A DNA stretch of 64,000 nt from Ascarosepion bandense (taxonomy: Eukaryota > Mollusca > Cephalopoda > Sepiida > Sepiidae). The DNA is taken from NCBI GenBank assembly GCA_037127315.1, contig JBBBDQ010001617.1, positions 484,001 to 548,000 of the forward strand. Reading direction: 5' to 3'. Within the stretch, counting starts at the first letter, position 1. Each line of letters begins with the position of its first letter. Below are positions 1 to 12,129 of the stretch, piece by piece. The notes under the pieces were generated by a model. That model saw only the letters and a list, made by a program, of their open reading frames with translations. It was not told where the DNA came from and did not search any database. Position numbers and translations under genes: made by a program.

Positions 1-470
1 CATCTAGATTACAATAAAAGGACTTCATCAACGTCAGTCAGGCAGAGAGTCATTGGGAGCCGCGAGACAAACATCTAAAATGTAGCTTCAACTTCAAGCG
101 ACCTGGACATTGTCCTCTTTCTCTTTCTCCTTATCTCTTTCAATAATTACTACTACAAACATTTTATACGAACTCTACCCTTAACTTCTTATTAATAATT
201 CTAATTGCACATTAACTTCTGCAACTTGTTATTCATTCCCTTTTAATAAATTTCTATTTTAAAATGCAAAATGTATATTTTATTCTTACACTATTCCACA
301 TACTCCAACCGACAACCAACCTTCTGATGAAAGCCTTCTGATAATAATTCTGATGATAATTCCTGATAAAACTTGTAAGCTGTAGGGAGTTTGGTTAAGT
401 CTGACACAAGGCCGAATCAAAGAAACATTAGCCAGTTCCCTACGCTACAGATCTTCCTAAACACTATAAA
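1..470 (-). mobile_element. LTR-like repeat, family B, partial
   Basis: Matches on the reverse strand the repeats near 7945, 8395, 43815 and 49110. On the minus strand it starts near 455 with TGTAGCGTAGGGAACTGG, then has the CGGCCTTGTGTCAGAC-like block, clustered TCAGAAGG motifs and an AATAAA-type block. It is cut by the left window edge. The TG start and possible poly(A) signal suggest an LTR, but no coding body or target duplication was found, so the class is inferred. Confidence 0.5.
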
Positions 471-955
471 AACGGTCGATTTTTACTCATTGGTGTTATA
501 CGTTAAACCTGCTATAGACGCCGTACCTTGTGCGAATAAGATGCTGCCACTAGATACAATGGTGATATGACACAACAGGGAAGTCTGAAGTGATCTGTGC
601 TTGTTAAGTTGAGCCTGTAATGTTGTTTAATATAAATGGAAACCATAGATTAGTAAAGTTGCATTCAGCTCAAACCAGACACCAGGTTCGTTGACAGGGT
701 GCAGTTTCTTTCTACCACACGCTTGGGGCTTAAAAATTACCCTTCAGCCAGATCATTACCCACCAGTGAAGAGCAAAACAATTTCTAACAGTAAAACCAG
801 AATTGATTCTTGAATTTTAACTTATTGCCAGAAACGAGCAAAGTAGAGATGAGGTGTGAGTGAAAGTAGGCACAGTCCAGCGGTCTTCTACTCTGTCAGT
901 TCTGCAAGGCCCGATTCGTTTCTTCTGTATACCTTTTTGCGGAATGGTTAGTTTT
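471..955. other. no feature recognised
   Basis: Non-repetitive AT-rich sequence between two LTR-like repeats. Only short open frames are present and none has a recognisable motif. Confidence 0.5.
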
Positions 956-959
956 ATAG

Positions 960-1687
960 TGTGGTGATACCGACCGAGCAAAAACGATGGACCAGATGTT
1001 TGCGCTTTCACGACCAAAAAGCAAATGACCAAAAGTCGTTCGTGCGCATCCGGGTTCGCGCAGATGTTCCGGTTGAAAAATAAAAAAAGAATCAAATATT
1101 AAATTTCCATTTCGCGAGCCTAGGCGAATTTTATTTATCAGCCAATGGGAAGCCCAGAATCAAATAAAAGTGCGAAATTCCAAACGAGCTGCTTTGATCC
1201 AAAAAGCAGAAATATAAAAAAAGAATACAGACAGACCCCAGCAAGTAGAACTTGAGAAGAGTGTAATCAATATCCCCTTGACCTAAGTCAAGTGGCTACT
1301 AGGCTTGCCATTTTCCTTCTCCCCTGTCTCAAAACTACTTACTGACCTAAGGAGCGACTACATCAAAGATATTCCCCACTTACACGCTCTCACATTCCTA
1401 AGCCTTAATTCTCTTTCAGCTTATTATTTGCCATGAACACTTTAACTTCCGTTGGACTTATATTCATGTATTACTTTAATTGTAAAAACATTAATTGATA
1501 TGTGTATATATAAAAATGTTATTTTCAACGTAAATTGCTTTTCTTGATTTTATAATCATTTTATGACTTATAGTGGGCTATCTACCACAATGCCAAATTC
1601 CGTTAACCTGCAACAGTTTACAATTACCCTTCACTAGAACGGAATCCCACTACTACTAGAAAAGGAATAGATAAGCGACCCACTATA
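960..1687 (+). mobile_element. solo-LTR-like element, family A, copy 1
   Basis: A 728-bp element beginning TGTGGTGATACC and ending CCCACTATA. It is flanked by a perfect 4-bp duplication, ATAG at 956-959 and at 1688-1691. It contains a CCAAT box (about 1141) followed by an AATATAAAA TATA-like box (about 1210), the order expected of an LTR promoter read on the + strand. Related copies lie at 5375, 14376 and 47122. The size, duplication and promoter-like boxes fit a solo LTR; the TA 3' end instead of CA is unusual. Confidence 0.7.
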
Positions 1688-1691
1688 ATAG

Positions 1692-3571
1692 ACAACAATT
1701 TTCTTTGTCTTATCATCTTTGTTTAAAAAGTAATTAAATCTTTCTTCCGTGACTTTCTCTCAGTCTGAGCCCCTTGCTCGTGTCGTGTCTACTAAAATAT
1801 CCAATAGAATAGCGACATAAACATTAAAACACGCCTACAAAATATTTATAAATCAATAACACACAATAAAGTGTTTACATCTTAAAACACATCAATTAAA
1901 CTGTAGAATACAATGGATACAAATCAGAAAGGTTGTTTTAATAGTCATCATAATTTAGGTAGATACCACCAAGATATCACATGTACAACGTGGTAGACAT
2001 ACCACGTGGTATTTATGAATAAATAAAATAATATAATTCGATTTCTTTGAAAACAAAGTATAGATATCACGAAGTCCGACCCCAAGAAAGAGACTCAAAA
2101 ATGCCATGGTCTATGTCACTCTAGCTGCTGCTATTCAAGATCTCATTTATGTCCACACATAAAAGCAAGGCTCAACTCAACACTGACCAAACTACAAAGA
2201 GACCGCGTCAGACTATGGCGCCACTATTTACAATAAAGACAAAATTCTACCCATCTTCTTTATCCACGTTACTACTACACACGTATACACATGATGACTC
2301 TTTTACACAAACACAAATATAACCACACTTCACTATTCTCACAGACATACACAACAGAGTTTATATTCTATCCAAAAACTTTACTAAAAAAAGTATTACT
2401 TATTCAATGCATTCAACCGACTTCTATTCTTTTTGTATATAAAATTAATATTATTTGTTCATATTACGTTGTCTTTTCCTACTGAATTTTATTCCTTCAA
2501 TGAAAGTCGTGGAATTATTCTAAATGGTTGAATTACGAACAGTCCTGCAATAATATTTTAATTTATTGTATCGAATCTCGACACTCCGAATTTTGACGAT
2601 TAACAAAAATCCGAGTAGACGGATCCCAACAAGATAACACTCCTACAGTGAACTTTTTAGACCTCGGAGGGGACTTGATAATTATGCATTTAAAAATAAT
2701 TTATGGTAAAATGATACCATAAATAGTAATAATAATTACTATAAACAGAATCGAATGTATCTAAACATGGAATGTGGAATTAAAATTTAATTATTAAAAC
2801 AACCTTCTTCCGTTGATTGAACAAAAAGGGTTCGATTCAAAATTTGGGAAGGTATGGCAACATACACCTAAGTGCACAACAGCCGAAATGTTACAACAAC
2901 TAAAATGGGAATGCTGGTCCGAATTGAAAATCATATGTGAATGACGATTAATCAGTTTTAAAAATTCTGATACAATATCGTTTATTCAAGTAATGAATAA
3001 ATAAATACTATTTTTATTTTATTCAAATTGAACCAAGTCGCTCTTGCATTACAATTTTTTAAAAATCATTTGTTTAAACCTAACAGTCGAAACAGAAAAA
3101 CTATCAGAGAGAAAAAAAGACTAAAAACAAAATTTAACTACAATTTTAAAATCTTACCGTAAGTGGATGCGAAACACAGGGTCGGATCAGGTAACGAGTG
3201 ATTCTTTTCATCATCGTTGACAAACTTTTTAAATAGATATATATTTATCCAGTAGTGCATCATAATCAGATATAATCTTTTCAAGAGAACTCCTACTGTA
3301 GACTTTAAACGTTGTTCCAATTAAATACGCTTTCTTTCTTTTTCTTTCTTTCTTTTCATTTTTGTCGCTGTATTTTATTTTCAATACAGATGCTGTTAGT
3401 GTTGTTGTATGTTTTCGTTTTGAATTACGAATTGAAGTTATGGTGGACCAAGGTATGTTTATTAGTCGTTGGGATTTGATTTGGTTTAGGCTTCTTTATT
3501 ATAGTAAAAAAAAATGTATAAAAATAAGCAACAATCATAAGAATACAATCAAAATGTATTAAAATTATAAG
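1692..3571. other. no feature recognised
   Basis: About 1.9 kb of AT-rich sequence with no family seen elsewhere in the window and no reading frame with coding character. A short palindrome (ACCACGTGGT) occurs near 2003. Confidence 0.45.
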
Positions 3572-3855
3572 CAGTATAGCCCGGCGTTGCTCGGGTGTAA
3601 TGAAAGCTTTAAAACTAATCCATGGTCCTGGAGCTCAGACTCTTTTGACGTTGGCACGAAAGACTAAAAAGCAATAGTTGTTTCCAGTTAAAGCGAAACC
3701 GTAGACTGAAAGAAAAATGAATGGATGTAAGTCAAATTTTGGTTTTCTGGTATCGATATCAAATAAGTTTTTTTTCATCGTAAACTTAATTTTGAAGGCT
3801 AAATAAGTCCTCTGAGTAAATAGTATCATGGCTGAGACTAAGAACTTCAATGTTA
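3572..3855 (-). mobile_element. Helitron 3'-end fragment
   Basis: Reverse-strand match to the 3' half of the Helitron at 33587-34332. It includes the terminal GC-rich block (CCCGAGCAACGCCGGG on the minus strand) and the preceding CCAGGACCATGGATTAG block. The CTAG terminus is altered here (CTTA). The 5' half is absent. Confidence 0.7.
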
Positions 3856-4439
3856 ACCGGAAAATCTGCGTCAGAACGGAATTTATGTCATGCTGTTTTA
3901 AATTGCAGAATTGTTAACTTCCGGTTCCCCACAAAGTAATGAGGGACAAGTACGATAATCCAGAGAATTTATCTACCTCTGTTTGAGGGCGAATTTGACA
4001 TTATGCGATTCCCATGTATATATGGAATCGGTGAGAAAAACTGCTCAGGCTTCCCCAGCATTTCCTTTTTGGGCCGTTTCGGTCCTCTAAAATTAATCTT
4101 GATCCTCCCCTATTCTTAATTAAACGGAGTGTTGTGCTGCTTGAAGAATAGCCATGTTGCTGAAGTTGAATCTAGACACGAATAACCAAGTCTCTGGCCA
4201 TGCTACGTAAGTATTAAGTTATTCTACCTAGACAGGTACGATAGAAAGATCTATTTAATCTACTAGGAAGCTAGTAGGAAAACTACTAGGAAAAATGTGT
4301 TTGGGAAAGATTAGAACACCCAGGACAATTCACTGGGAACTGTATAGATAGAAAATTAATGAATTAATAAAAGCGAAAAACAAGAATTAACCTCCTCACC
4401 GGAATTATTTAACTTATAGATCGAAGTGTCCGTATAAGA
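3856..4439. other. no feature recognised
   Basis: Non-coding sequence between a Helitron fragment and a LINE tail. A short repeated CTAGTAGGAAAACTACTAGG-like stretch is seen near 4260-4295. Confidence 0.4.
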
Positions 4440-5005
4440 TGTTGAAGTCCAGTTGTGATTTATTGTTAGTGAACAATAATAACACCAACTTGGCTGACCG
4501 TGTAATGTGATCGATACCGACTTGGCTGACCGCCTGTAGTCACTCTCTCACCGGCGTGATGTGGCTTCCCTGTGCCTCTTTTATAAATACTTTCACGGCT
4601 TCTGCTCCGATGAACTTAGATCACTGGTGTCCCCTAGGTACGAATTTTCACGATATATTAGATTAGCAACTAGGTCCCACCCTTTTACACTAAAACCGAT
4701 ATAATCGCAAATTCTACTCCAACAGCTTCTTTTCTCGCACTGCCCGCTTGTGGAATTCCTTTCCGCATACTTGCTTCCCCGACAGCTACAATCTCCATAA
4801 GTTTAAATGTAAGGTCAATAGACACCTCCTAACACACTAACTCCCACCCATTCACTCAAACACTCTTCCTATGTACCTCCTTACTCGTCTATCACCCTCC
4901 TTCTGACATTTCCTATATTCAATCGCTCTCTCAGCACCTTCCCCTATGTAACGCCCTGCGCTATAGTGGCAGTGGAATGCATTGCTTGGGGTGAAATGAT
5001 TTTTT
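4440..5005 (+). mobile_element. non-LTR retrotransposon 3' end, truncated
   Basis: 5'-truncated copy of the LINE family seen at 16700, 17836 (minus), 38030 and 59910 (minus). It encodes remains of the C-terminal region after the reverse transcriptase (DVASLCLFYKYFHGFCSDEL and RTARLWNSL-like blocks, with breaks). A 3' UTR follows, ending in the family signature CAGTGGCAGTGGAATGC and GCTTGGGGTGAAATGATT, then an A-rich tail at 4990-5005. Confidence 0.75.
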
Positions 5006-5374
5006 AAAAAAATACGCAGATGACACCGTGGTGATAGCAGTGTTGCAGGGCCGGTTATAGTAACCAACTCTACAGACTTTTAAGAAAAGGTGAAGTTACA
5101 CAGGAAAGGCAAGGATAACAAAAACAGGATGTTGAGTGTCAAAGTTGCCAAAGTCTGACAACATTGATTGTGTTGTGTCGTTACAGTTTAAACGATTTCT
5201 TGGGTCGCCGTGGAACCGTTGTTGATTGAGCTATCTCCACCACACGCAGGCTTGAGTCGATAGGTGCGAGCGGCTGGCAGTTCGTAAGCCAAGAAATAAG
5301 GCCTGAGTTGTTAATTGTTGCTGTAATTGTTAGTTCATCGGATGTTGCCGAAGTCAGATGTCATAGTCTGTTCT
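5006..5374. other. no feature recognised
   Basis: Unique-looking sequence between a LINE tail and an LTR fragment. No coding signal. Confidence 0.4.
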
Positions 5375-5630
5375 TGTGGTGATACCGACCGAGTAAAAGC
5401 GAGGGACCGGATGTTTGCTCTATAACAACCAGAAAGCAAAAATCGTCTCTACGCAGGTGTATTCGCGCAGATGTTCCGGTTGAAAAATAAAAATTAATCA
5501 AATATCAAATTTCCATTTCGCGAGCCTACGCGAATTTTATTTACCAGCCAATGGGAAGCCCAGAATCAAATACAAGTATGAAATTCCAAACGAGCTGTTT
5601 TGATCAAAAAAGCAGATATAAAAAGCGGGT
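5375..5630 (+). mobile_element. solo-LTR-like element, family A, truncated copy
   Basis: Starts with the family A terminus TGTGGTGATACC and keeps the CCAAT block (about 5548) and the TATA-like ATATAAAAAG block (about 5617). Similarity to the copies at 960 and 47122 stops near 5630, so the 3' half is missing. Confidence 0.65.
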
Positions 5631-6147
5631 AAGATTGCTACGCTGGAGATCGCTGGCGAGTCGAACTAGACTGTATACTACGCTGGAAATCACTTGGTCG
5701 CTGAGTCCGGCATCAAATTCCCTGTACCTCTTTCGCTCATATCGGGCCAGCTACTGGAGAATTTTGGCTTTAGACTGTAGCTTTTTATACGCCAAAGTGT
5801 AAGTCACAGTCGTTATGTGCCTCATTTTCGTTTTAGGGATTTTCAGTGTCGAACTATGATCTTTCTCTATTTTTTGGGGGGATAGGGGGTATTTTGAAGC
5901 CGAAATTTTATTTTATTGGGAGTTTCGAAGTAATAAAATTATGTCGTTCAGCTTTCACAATTGAATTCGTGGTAGATGATACTCGGCTTTTGTAGATATA
6001 GTTGTTTGTTCAGGCATAATTACTAAAGACGGTGATGTGGATTTTTTATGTTGTAGTTTTGTTAAAATTATATTTTTTAAGTTTGATTTAAGAAATTGTA
6101 GGATCTTATATGGATTAATGTCATGAAAGAGTTCTTTCATGCTGGTT
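5631..6147. other. no feature recognised
   Basis: Contains GCTACGCTGGAGATCGCTGG-like short direct repeats at about 5637-5690. No coding signal. Confidence 0.4.
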
Positions 6148-6830
6148 GTTTGGTTTTGTTTCGCGTCTTATCAACCTCTGTGGGTTATTTAATACCGAAA
6201 TCTAAATATTTTGAACGTATGGTTGTACGTTGTGGTGCAGTGGATATCGGCTCGGAACGAGAAATCGAGGGAGCCGAGTTCAAATTCCAGTTGCATTCAC
6301 TTACGCGCAAATACCATTGGGAAAGGTATTAATCCGTCTCTTCCTTCCAGTTATGGGTCAAATAACAGGACAGATTGGCTTCTATAGCCTTGGCTGGCAA
6401 CCAATCTACCGCAGAAAGCAATGGCAACCTACTGCGGGATAATCTTCTGCCCAGTCAGTCTTTCGAGACATGATCGCCTAAACGAGTTTCACGTATGGTA
6501 CTTAACTGACTGACTGTACGCCTTCAATTACAGATAAAATGTATTTTTGGTAATTTTACTATAAGAATGAATTTTTTATACTTTCATAGTATTTTGCTTT
6601 TGTTTGAGGTTTTCATTATTTTCCCATAGCTGGGACACTGACAAGCGCTACCATCTCCGATCAGGGTGAACCTGAGTACAGGTGGTTCCACCCTCTTGAA
6701 AACCTCTAATCTCCCGATCGGAGGCTTTGTTACTGGATGTATTTTATCGTCAAACCTCGGGCTATAGGGCATTTGTATATGCTGTGTACTTTGTGGCTTA
6801 CACCACTCCACCTGGTTTCGTCAAAAGCCT
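6148..6830 (-). mobile_element. retroposon, family D, split by a SINE
   Basis: The block at 6148-6205 and the block at 6588-6830 match, in the same order, the two ends of the insert at 50463-50961. The central part here is occupied by the SINE at 6224-6516. The 6588-6830 part resembles the repeat at 36714-36890 in reverse orientation. The complete copy at 50463 has a 14-bp target duplication, so this is probably a retroposed element. Confidence 0.6.
6222..6516 (+). mobile_element. tRNA-derived SINE, family S1
   Basis: The head carries RNA polymerase III promoter boxes: A box TGGTGCAGTGG (6233-6243) and B box GAGTTCAAATTCC (6276-6288). The body has the family blocks GGGAAAGGTATTAATCCGTC and GCAATGGCAACCTACTGCGG. 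It ends in an ACTGACTGACTG tail. At least nine more copies occur in both orientations. Confidence 0.85.
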
Positions 6831-6837
6831 ATTAGGC

Positions 6838-7132
6838 AGCACTCGTTGTAGTACAGCGGATATCCGAAAGTCGAGTTGGAATTCCACTTGAATTCGTTGT
6901 ATTCTCTTACACGCAAATACTCTTGAGATATATATTAATCCATCTCTTCTCTCTCCGACTATCGGTTAAATAGCAGGACAAATTCTGTTCTGTAGACTTG
7001 GTTGGCAACCAATCCACCGCAGAAAGTAATGGCAACCTCCTGCGGGAAAATCTTCTATCCAGACAATCATGTCTTGAAAGAGATGTGATCACTCAAGCGT
7101 GTATTATGTGTGACATTTAACTGACTGACTGA
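6838..7132 (+). mobile_element. tRNA-derived SINE, family S1
   Basis: Diverged copy of the S1 family with head GTTGTAGTACAGCGGATATC, body block AGTAATGGCAACCTCCTGCGG and the ACTGACTGACTG tail. Its B box is eroded, so it is an older copy. Confidence 0.75.
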
Positions 7133-7194
7133 TTAAATATATAAAAAGACAAACATAGCCGCTCTTGTTTGCTGTTTTCTTTTTGTTTGAAGAT

Positions 7195-7940
7195 ATATAT
7201 CTACAAGTCTGCCATTCGTCCATGCTTAGAATATTGCTGACATATGGTCACGTCCCTTTGTTATTAACCTTGAGCTCCTTGATAAAATCCGAAGAAGAAT
7301 CAGCAGTATTATTGGTCCTGATCTAGCAACTTGGCTACGAAGATTAGCTCTCCGTTATGGTACCTAGACATTTTAGATTTAAGCGCAGTACTAGTCACTA
7401 TCTCATCAATTTACAGCTGAACTGGCTAGATGGAACCGCAAGTTTTATGCTAACAGTTTCTTTTCACGCTGGTGGAGTTCCCTTTCAGCTCCATGGTTTC
7501 CAGTCAGCTTTAATGTGCAAAACTTTAAATCCAATGTCAGTCGCTATCCACTGTCCTTCTGATTACTTTTGCCTCTTCCCGCTCATTATTATTATTTCTG
7601 TCCCTAATTCTTTCACACCTTGTAACTCCTTGTGTCTTAGTGGCTTTATTGCCTTGTATGGGGTAATACGGATTAAAAAAATTCAAATGCAATGTCAATC
7701 GCTATCTACTGTCCTCCTGATTACTATTTTCTCTTCCTGCTCATTATTAATATTTCTGTCCCTAATTCTTTCACACCTTGTAACTCCTTGTGTCTTAGTG
7801 GCTTTACTGCCTTGTATAGGGTGATATGGATTAAAAAATTCAAATCCAATGTCAATCGCTATCCGCTGTCCTTCTGTTTACTTTTTCCTCTTCCTGCTCA
7901 TTATTAATCTTTCTGTTCCTAATTCTTCCACACTCAGTAA
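7195..7940 (+). mobile_element. LINE 3' region with triplicated tail
   Basis: The first part encodes broken remains of the LINE C-terminal region (CLEYC-HMV-like segment, then the IRRRISSIIG-like segment near 7285-7315). From 7531 a 3' segment is repeated in tandem: units start at 7531, 7689 and 7846 (157-158 bp), the last one partial. The open frame across 7357-7824 is a by-product of the repetition, not a host gene. Confidence 0.65.
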
Positions 7941-7944
7941 CACC

Positions 7945-8335
7945 GTAGCGTAGGGAACTGGTTCATGTTTCTTTGATGCGGCCTTGTGTAAGACTTAACC
8001 GAACTACCTACAGCTTACAAGTTTATGCAGATTTATAATCAGAAGGTTTTTCATCATCAGAAGGTAAGGTAGTCAGTTGGAATGTGTGGATTAGTGTAGA
8101 AGAGTGGAATAACAAAATATACATTTTGAATGTTAAAATAAAAAATTATTAAAAGGAGGAATAATATAAGTTGTAGGAGTTAATGTACAATTAGAAACAT
8201 TAAGAACTTAAGGGCGGAGTTCGTACAAAATCTTCTAGTAGTAATTGTTGAAATAGATAAGGAGAAAGAGAAAGAGATAAAGAGAGAGAGAGGGGGGAGA
8301 GAGAGGGAGAGAGGGAGAGAGAGAGGAATTCACCT
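7945..8335 (+). mobile_element. LTR-like repeat, family B
   Basis: Begins GTAGCGTAGGGAACTGG and keeps the CGGCCTTGTGTAAGAC, TCAGAAGG and AAAATATACATTTTGAATG blocks shared with the copies at 1 (minus), 8395 and 49110 (minus). It ends in a GA-rich simple repeat. Confidence 0.55.
8278..8332. repeat. GA-rich microsatellite
   Basis: Imperfect (GA)n/(GGGA)n tract at the 3' side of a family B repeat. Confidence 0.9.
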
Positions 8336-8379
8336 TAGTACTAAGTTTGCGTTATAGAAACTTTAGACATTGTTGTAGA

Positions 8380-9085
8380 TTTGAAGCTTTGGGGATGGTT
8401 AGTGTTTCTTTGATTCGGCCTTGTGTCAGACATTACCGAACTCCTTACGGCTTACAAGTTTTATCCAGAATTATCATCATCAGAATTATCAGAAGGTTTT
8501 CATCGTTATCAGAAGGTTGGTTGTCGCCAGGTTGGAATATGTAGAATTATGTGGAATAATGCAACAATAAGAATATACATTTTTCATATTAAAATAGAAA
8601 TTTATTGAAAGAAAACAATAACAAGAATTCGTAGAAATTAATGTTCAAAGAGAAAGTTAAAGGCATTAAGATTTGTAGAAAATGTTCATAGTAGTAATTG
8701 TTGAAAGAGTATATGCGTACGTACGTATGTATGTATTCAGTAGAAATGTCTTTGGATGGAGGAGAAGAAGTAAAAGAAATGAGCACACGAGAAGAAAAGA
8801 GAAAGAGGACGAATGTTGACCTGAAGCTTCTCTCGTTACATTTTAGCGGTGTCTCTCGCTGCTTCCATTTGTCCTTTTGAATTTAGCACTGGATCGCTAA
8901 GTCCTCAAGCCTTGCAAGTCGCTCCCATTGGTCAAAAATAATTTCAACACCTACTTGCGAAATCTGGTTTCGACTTTTTCTTTAAGCACATAGTCAATCC
9001 TCTTTCTATTTGGGAAAAACCAGGATTTATTGTGAATTTTTGTAAAAGTGAAGAAGAATGTTGATTTTTATTTCTTAATTTCTTT
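8380..9085 (+). mobile_element. LTR-like repeat, family B, near full length
   Basis: About 700 bp matching the copy split over 43815-45410 along most of its length. Shared blocks include GTGTTTCTTTGATTCGGCC, AATATACATTTTTCATATTA, the GTACGTACGTATGTATG tract (8716) and a 3' part with GAAATCTGGTTTCGAC. The reading frames inside it are non-coding by-products. Confidence 0.6.
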
Positions 9086-9089
9086 TCTC

Positions 9090-9305
9090 ACCGCTATTCT
9101 TACACTATTCAACACAATTAGACACATGCCAACCTGGCGACAACCAATCTTCTGATAACGATGAAAACATTCTGAAAATTCTGACGATGATAATTCTGGA
9201 TAAAACTTGTAAGTTGTAGGGAGTTCGGTTATGTATGACACAAGACCTAATTAATAAACATTAACCATCTCCCTACGGCTACAGGACCATTCCCAGAACA
9301 ATCTA
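9090..9305 (-). mobile_element. LTR-like repeat, family B, fragment
   Basis: Reverse-strand copy of the first 210 bp or so of family B, starting on the minus strand TGTAGCCGTAGGGAGATGG. It sits tail to tail with the + strand copy at 8380-9085, forming an inverted pair. Confidence 0.6.
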
Positions 9306-9654
9306 TTTTCTTTTTATAATAAAACACATTCAAACCACAGTAGCATTAAAAATAAATAAATATTTAAAATATTTATCAGTCGTATAAATTAAAAAAAATA
9401 TCCCTGAAACCAAATTCAGAAATGTTGTGGAGAAGACTTAAATCGTATTTAGGTTAAATCCTACTAATTATTTTAAAATCTGTTTTAATCCATAATCGGT
9501 ATTGCAAGATTAACACCCGACAAATATTTACCTTATCACGTTAAATTTGTCTCTCTCTTAAAAAGAAATCCGATATTTACTTTCAACGTTAAAAATGTTT
9601 TTGAAACATTAACGCCCCAATTAATTTGCATGCAACCCACATACTTTTAGCTTA
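9306..9654. other. no feature recognised
   Basis: AT-rich sequence with no family match in the window. Confidence 0.4.
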
Positions 9655-9935
9655 CGACTAACATATTTGCCTTTAGGTTATATTTAACACGTTTGCCTTT
9701 GGTTTATGTTAAACAAATTTGCCTTTGGTTTATGTTTAACAAATTCGCCTTTGGTTTATGCTTAACACATTTGCTTTTGGTTTACGACTAACACATTTGC
9801 CTTTGGATTACGGCTCAACATTCGCCTTTGGTTTATGTTTAATACATTTGCCTTTGGTTTACGACTAACACATTTGCCTTTGTTTTGTGTTTCACACATT
9901 TGCCTTTGGTTTATGTTTAACAAATTTGCTTTGAG
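9655..9935. repeat. minisatellite, about 26-bp unit
   Basis: Around 11 imperfect head-to-tail copies of a unit centred on TTTGCCTTTGGTTTATG, separated by TTAACACA-like spacers. The units differ by several bases, so the array is not a recent expansion. Confidence 0.9.
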
Positions 9936-10554
9936 AGAGCGTCAGTTAGTCGTCAGTGATCCGAGAAACAAGGACGAGAAAGAGAATGAGACAGAAAAAT
10001 ATTTTGTCCTTTTATCGACTTAACCAGCGCCGCCTAGCGGCGTTTGACGAAACTAAATAGGATAATCATATTTCTGTTTCCTTTCCTCATGAGAAAATGT
10101 ATTTATTTTCCTTTTTTTACTTTTTATCATTCGTTGTTATTATTTTATTATTTTTTGTTTATTTATTTTCCCACGGCCGCTTTACGATTTGGGTGTGGTC
10201 TTAATCAGCCCCGGCTATTAAGCATTTTTGTATCCTAACCAAGAGTAACTCTTGACGACATGTATACATATGTTAAAAGAGTTAATAATTTTGATATAAG
10301 TTATATTTTACTTTATATAATATGAAATAAGTGATTTAATTTAACCGCTTTCATAGACGAATGATTAAAATGGCTTCGTGCGAAGGAAGCCTGTAAGTCT
10401 TAGCAAGGATCATTTTTCGAACCTTGTGAACTGGCTTCACATGATTGATTGGTTCATTTTTTACGGCTTATCAACCCTTTGAAGGTCATTATAAACCATA
10501 ATAATAAAACTATAATAGTAGTCTTAGGGATACAATCCATAACTTGAAGGAGAA
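9936..10554. other. no feature recognised
   Basis: T-rich non-coding sequence. A possible small inverted motif CGCCGCCTAGCGGCG lies at 10028-10042. Confidence 0.4.
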
Positions 10555-10795
10555 GAGGTGAAGTCATACCTTTTCCAAGGGTATTTGTGCGTAAGTAAAT
10601 ATAAAGAACCCGACTGGAATTAGAAATCGGTTCTCCGATTGACAATTCCGGGCCAGTATCCATTACACCTCCCGCACATCCACGATTATAGTGATGGTTC
10701 CCAAGGGTATTTGTGCGAAAGTGAATATAACGAACCCAACTGGAATTGGAACTCGTCTCTCCGATTAACAATTCCATTATCCATTATACCAGCCA
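10541..10795 (-). mobile_element. two SINE S1-like heads, diverged
   Basis: Two successive reverse-strand matches to the S1 head (about 10555-10680 and 10695-10790). Each has the block CAAGGGTATTTGTGCG followed by the complement of the B-box region (AACTGGAATTNGAA). Both lack the SINE body, so they are truncated or belong to a related family. Confidence 0.55.
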
Positions 10796-11795
10796 AGCTT
10801 ACTGCACCAAACGGTCACTCATCAAATTACTGACAAGGCTCGGCATTGCTTAACTTCATGACCATGTCGGAACCGATTTTCAACGTGATATGGTTGTAAG
10901 GCTCATGGCGTCACAAAATCACAAACAATAAATTGTAGCAAATAACAAAAACCACATTATTTGAGGATTTTCAAAAACAGCAACACCGAAAATGGATAGC
11001 ACATTTTACACAACTTCAAAAATATGTTAGGAAGGAAGTTTCCATCATTACTGGAAAGAGTGATAAAAAGTTACCTATTTTTCATGGAGAACTGTTTTAA
11101 TTAAAATTTTATAAATTTCATGTAGTGCATGTAGTACTTGCCTACTCAGTCAATGAATACTGAATGTTTCCGTATTAGGAAACGGCTAATAATACCAGTA
11201 CCAGTATTAGTAATGCAATAAATTATTTAACTAACCTCATTTATTACTTATTTCATTACTTGGGCATCTCTGTTTTTGCAAGCTGAGAGAGAGTGGAGAA
11301 AAGAGAACGTCGTTTCTCTTATCCCGAATCTATATAAATAAAACTGAAGATGTGTGTCGGTGTGTGTATATCATCACTGATTTCTATTTTCATACACTTC
11401 CACATTTTTCATCTGATTTGTTTCAAAACTTACACACCCCTTGCAAATTTATTATTCTACATAACAAAGAAAAAGAAATTGCGCGTGGCCCTCAGTTTAA
11501 TCATTGTTTTAATTTCCTATTTTCAAGTATTTTTTGTTTGTTAAAGATAAATTCAACACAGTAACTTTTACATGGAGAATAACTCATTCAAACAAGATAA
11601 GAGTTATCTCTTGTATTTAATGTCTGGTGATGTGGATCATTTAAAAAAAAAATAGTAGACTTATACTCTTCCCATCCCGCGAAATGTTGGGCACTTACTA
11701 GTATTACTAGTATTAATTAATACTAGTATTTAATAAAAGGCACGCGAAAACAAATAAAACTCTAAATTCCGATGTGAAATTTGAAAGGAAAAAAA

Positions 11796-11797
<2 letters not shown>
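10796..11797. other. no feature recognised
   Basis: About 1 kb with no family match except short TACTAGTATTA palindromic tracts near 11695-11730. No coding signal. Confidence 0.4.
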
Positions 11798-11833
<36 letters not shown>

Positions 11834-12085
11834 ATTTTCTGCACTATTGTAAGAACTGCAACCTTGAAACTTCTGAGTATCGTTTCTTATGTCTTTGTCT
11901 ATGAGTCTATCAAATTTGATTAAAATTGGGCAACTTTTTCTATAACCCGATTTTTTCTATTCTCGATTTTCGGTATTTATCGGAGGTACCTCGACACAAC
12001 ACCTAGCTAAGAACACTCGCAGACACTTATAGTACAACTGTGTAAATTTTCGAGAAAATCGGTTCAGCCGTTTCGGAGTCTATAG

Positions 12086-12129
<44 letters not shown>

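Noticed and set aside
7357..7824. 155-residue frame as a membrane-like protein gene
   Set aside because: It runs through the triplicated LINE tail and its hydrophobic character reflects T-rich sequence.
9655..9935. CRISPR-like array of spaced repeats
   Set aside because: The units are contiguous degenerate minisatellite copies without unique spacers, in animal-type DNA.
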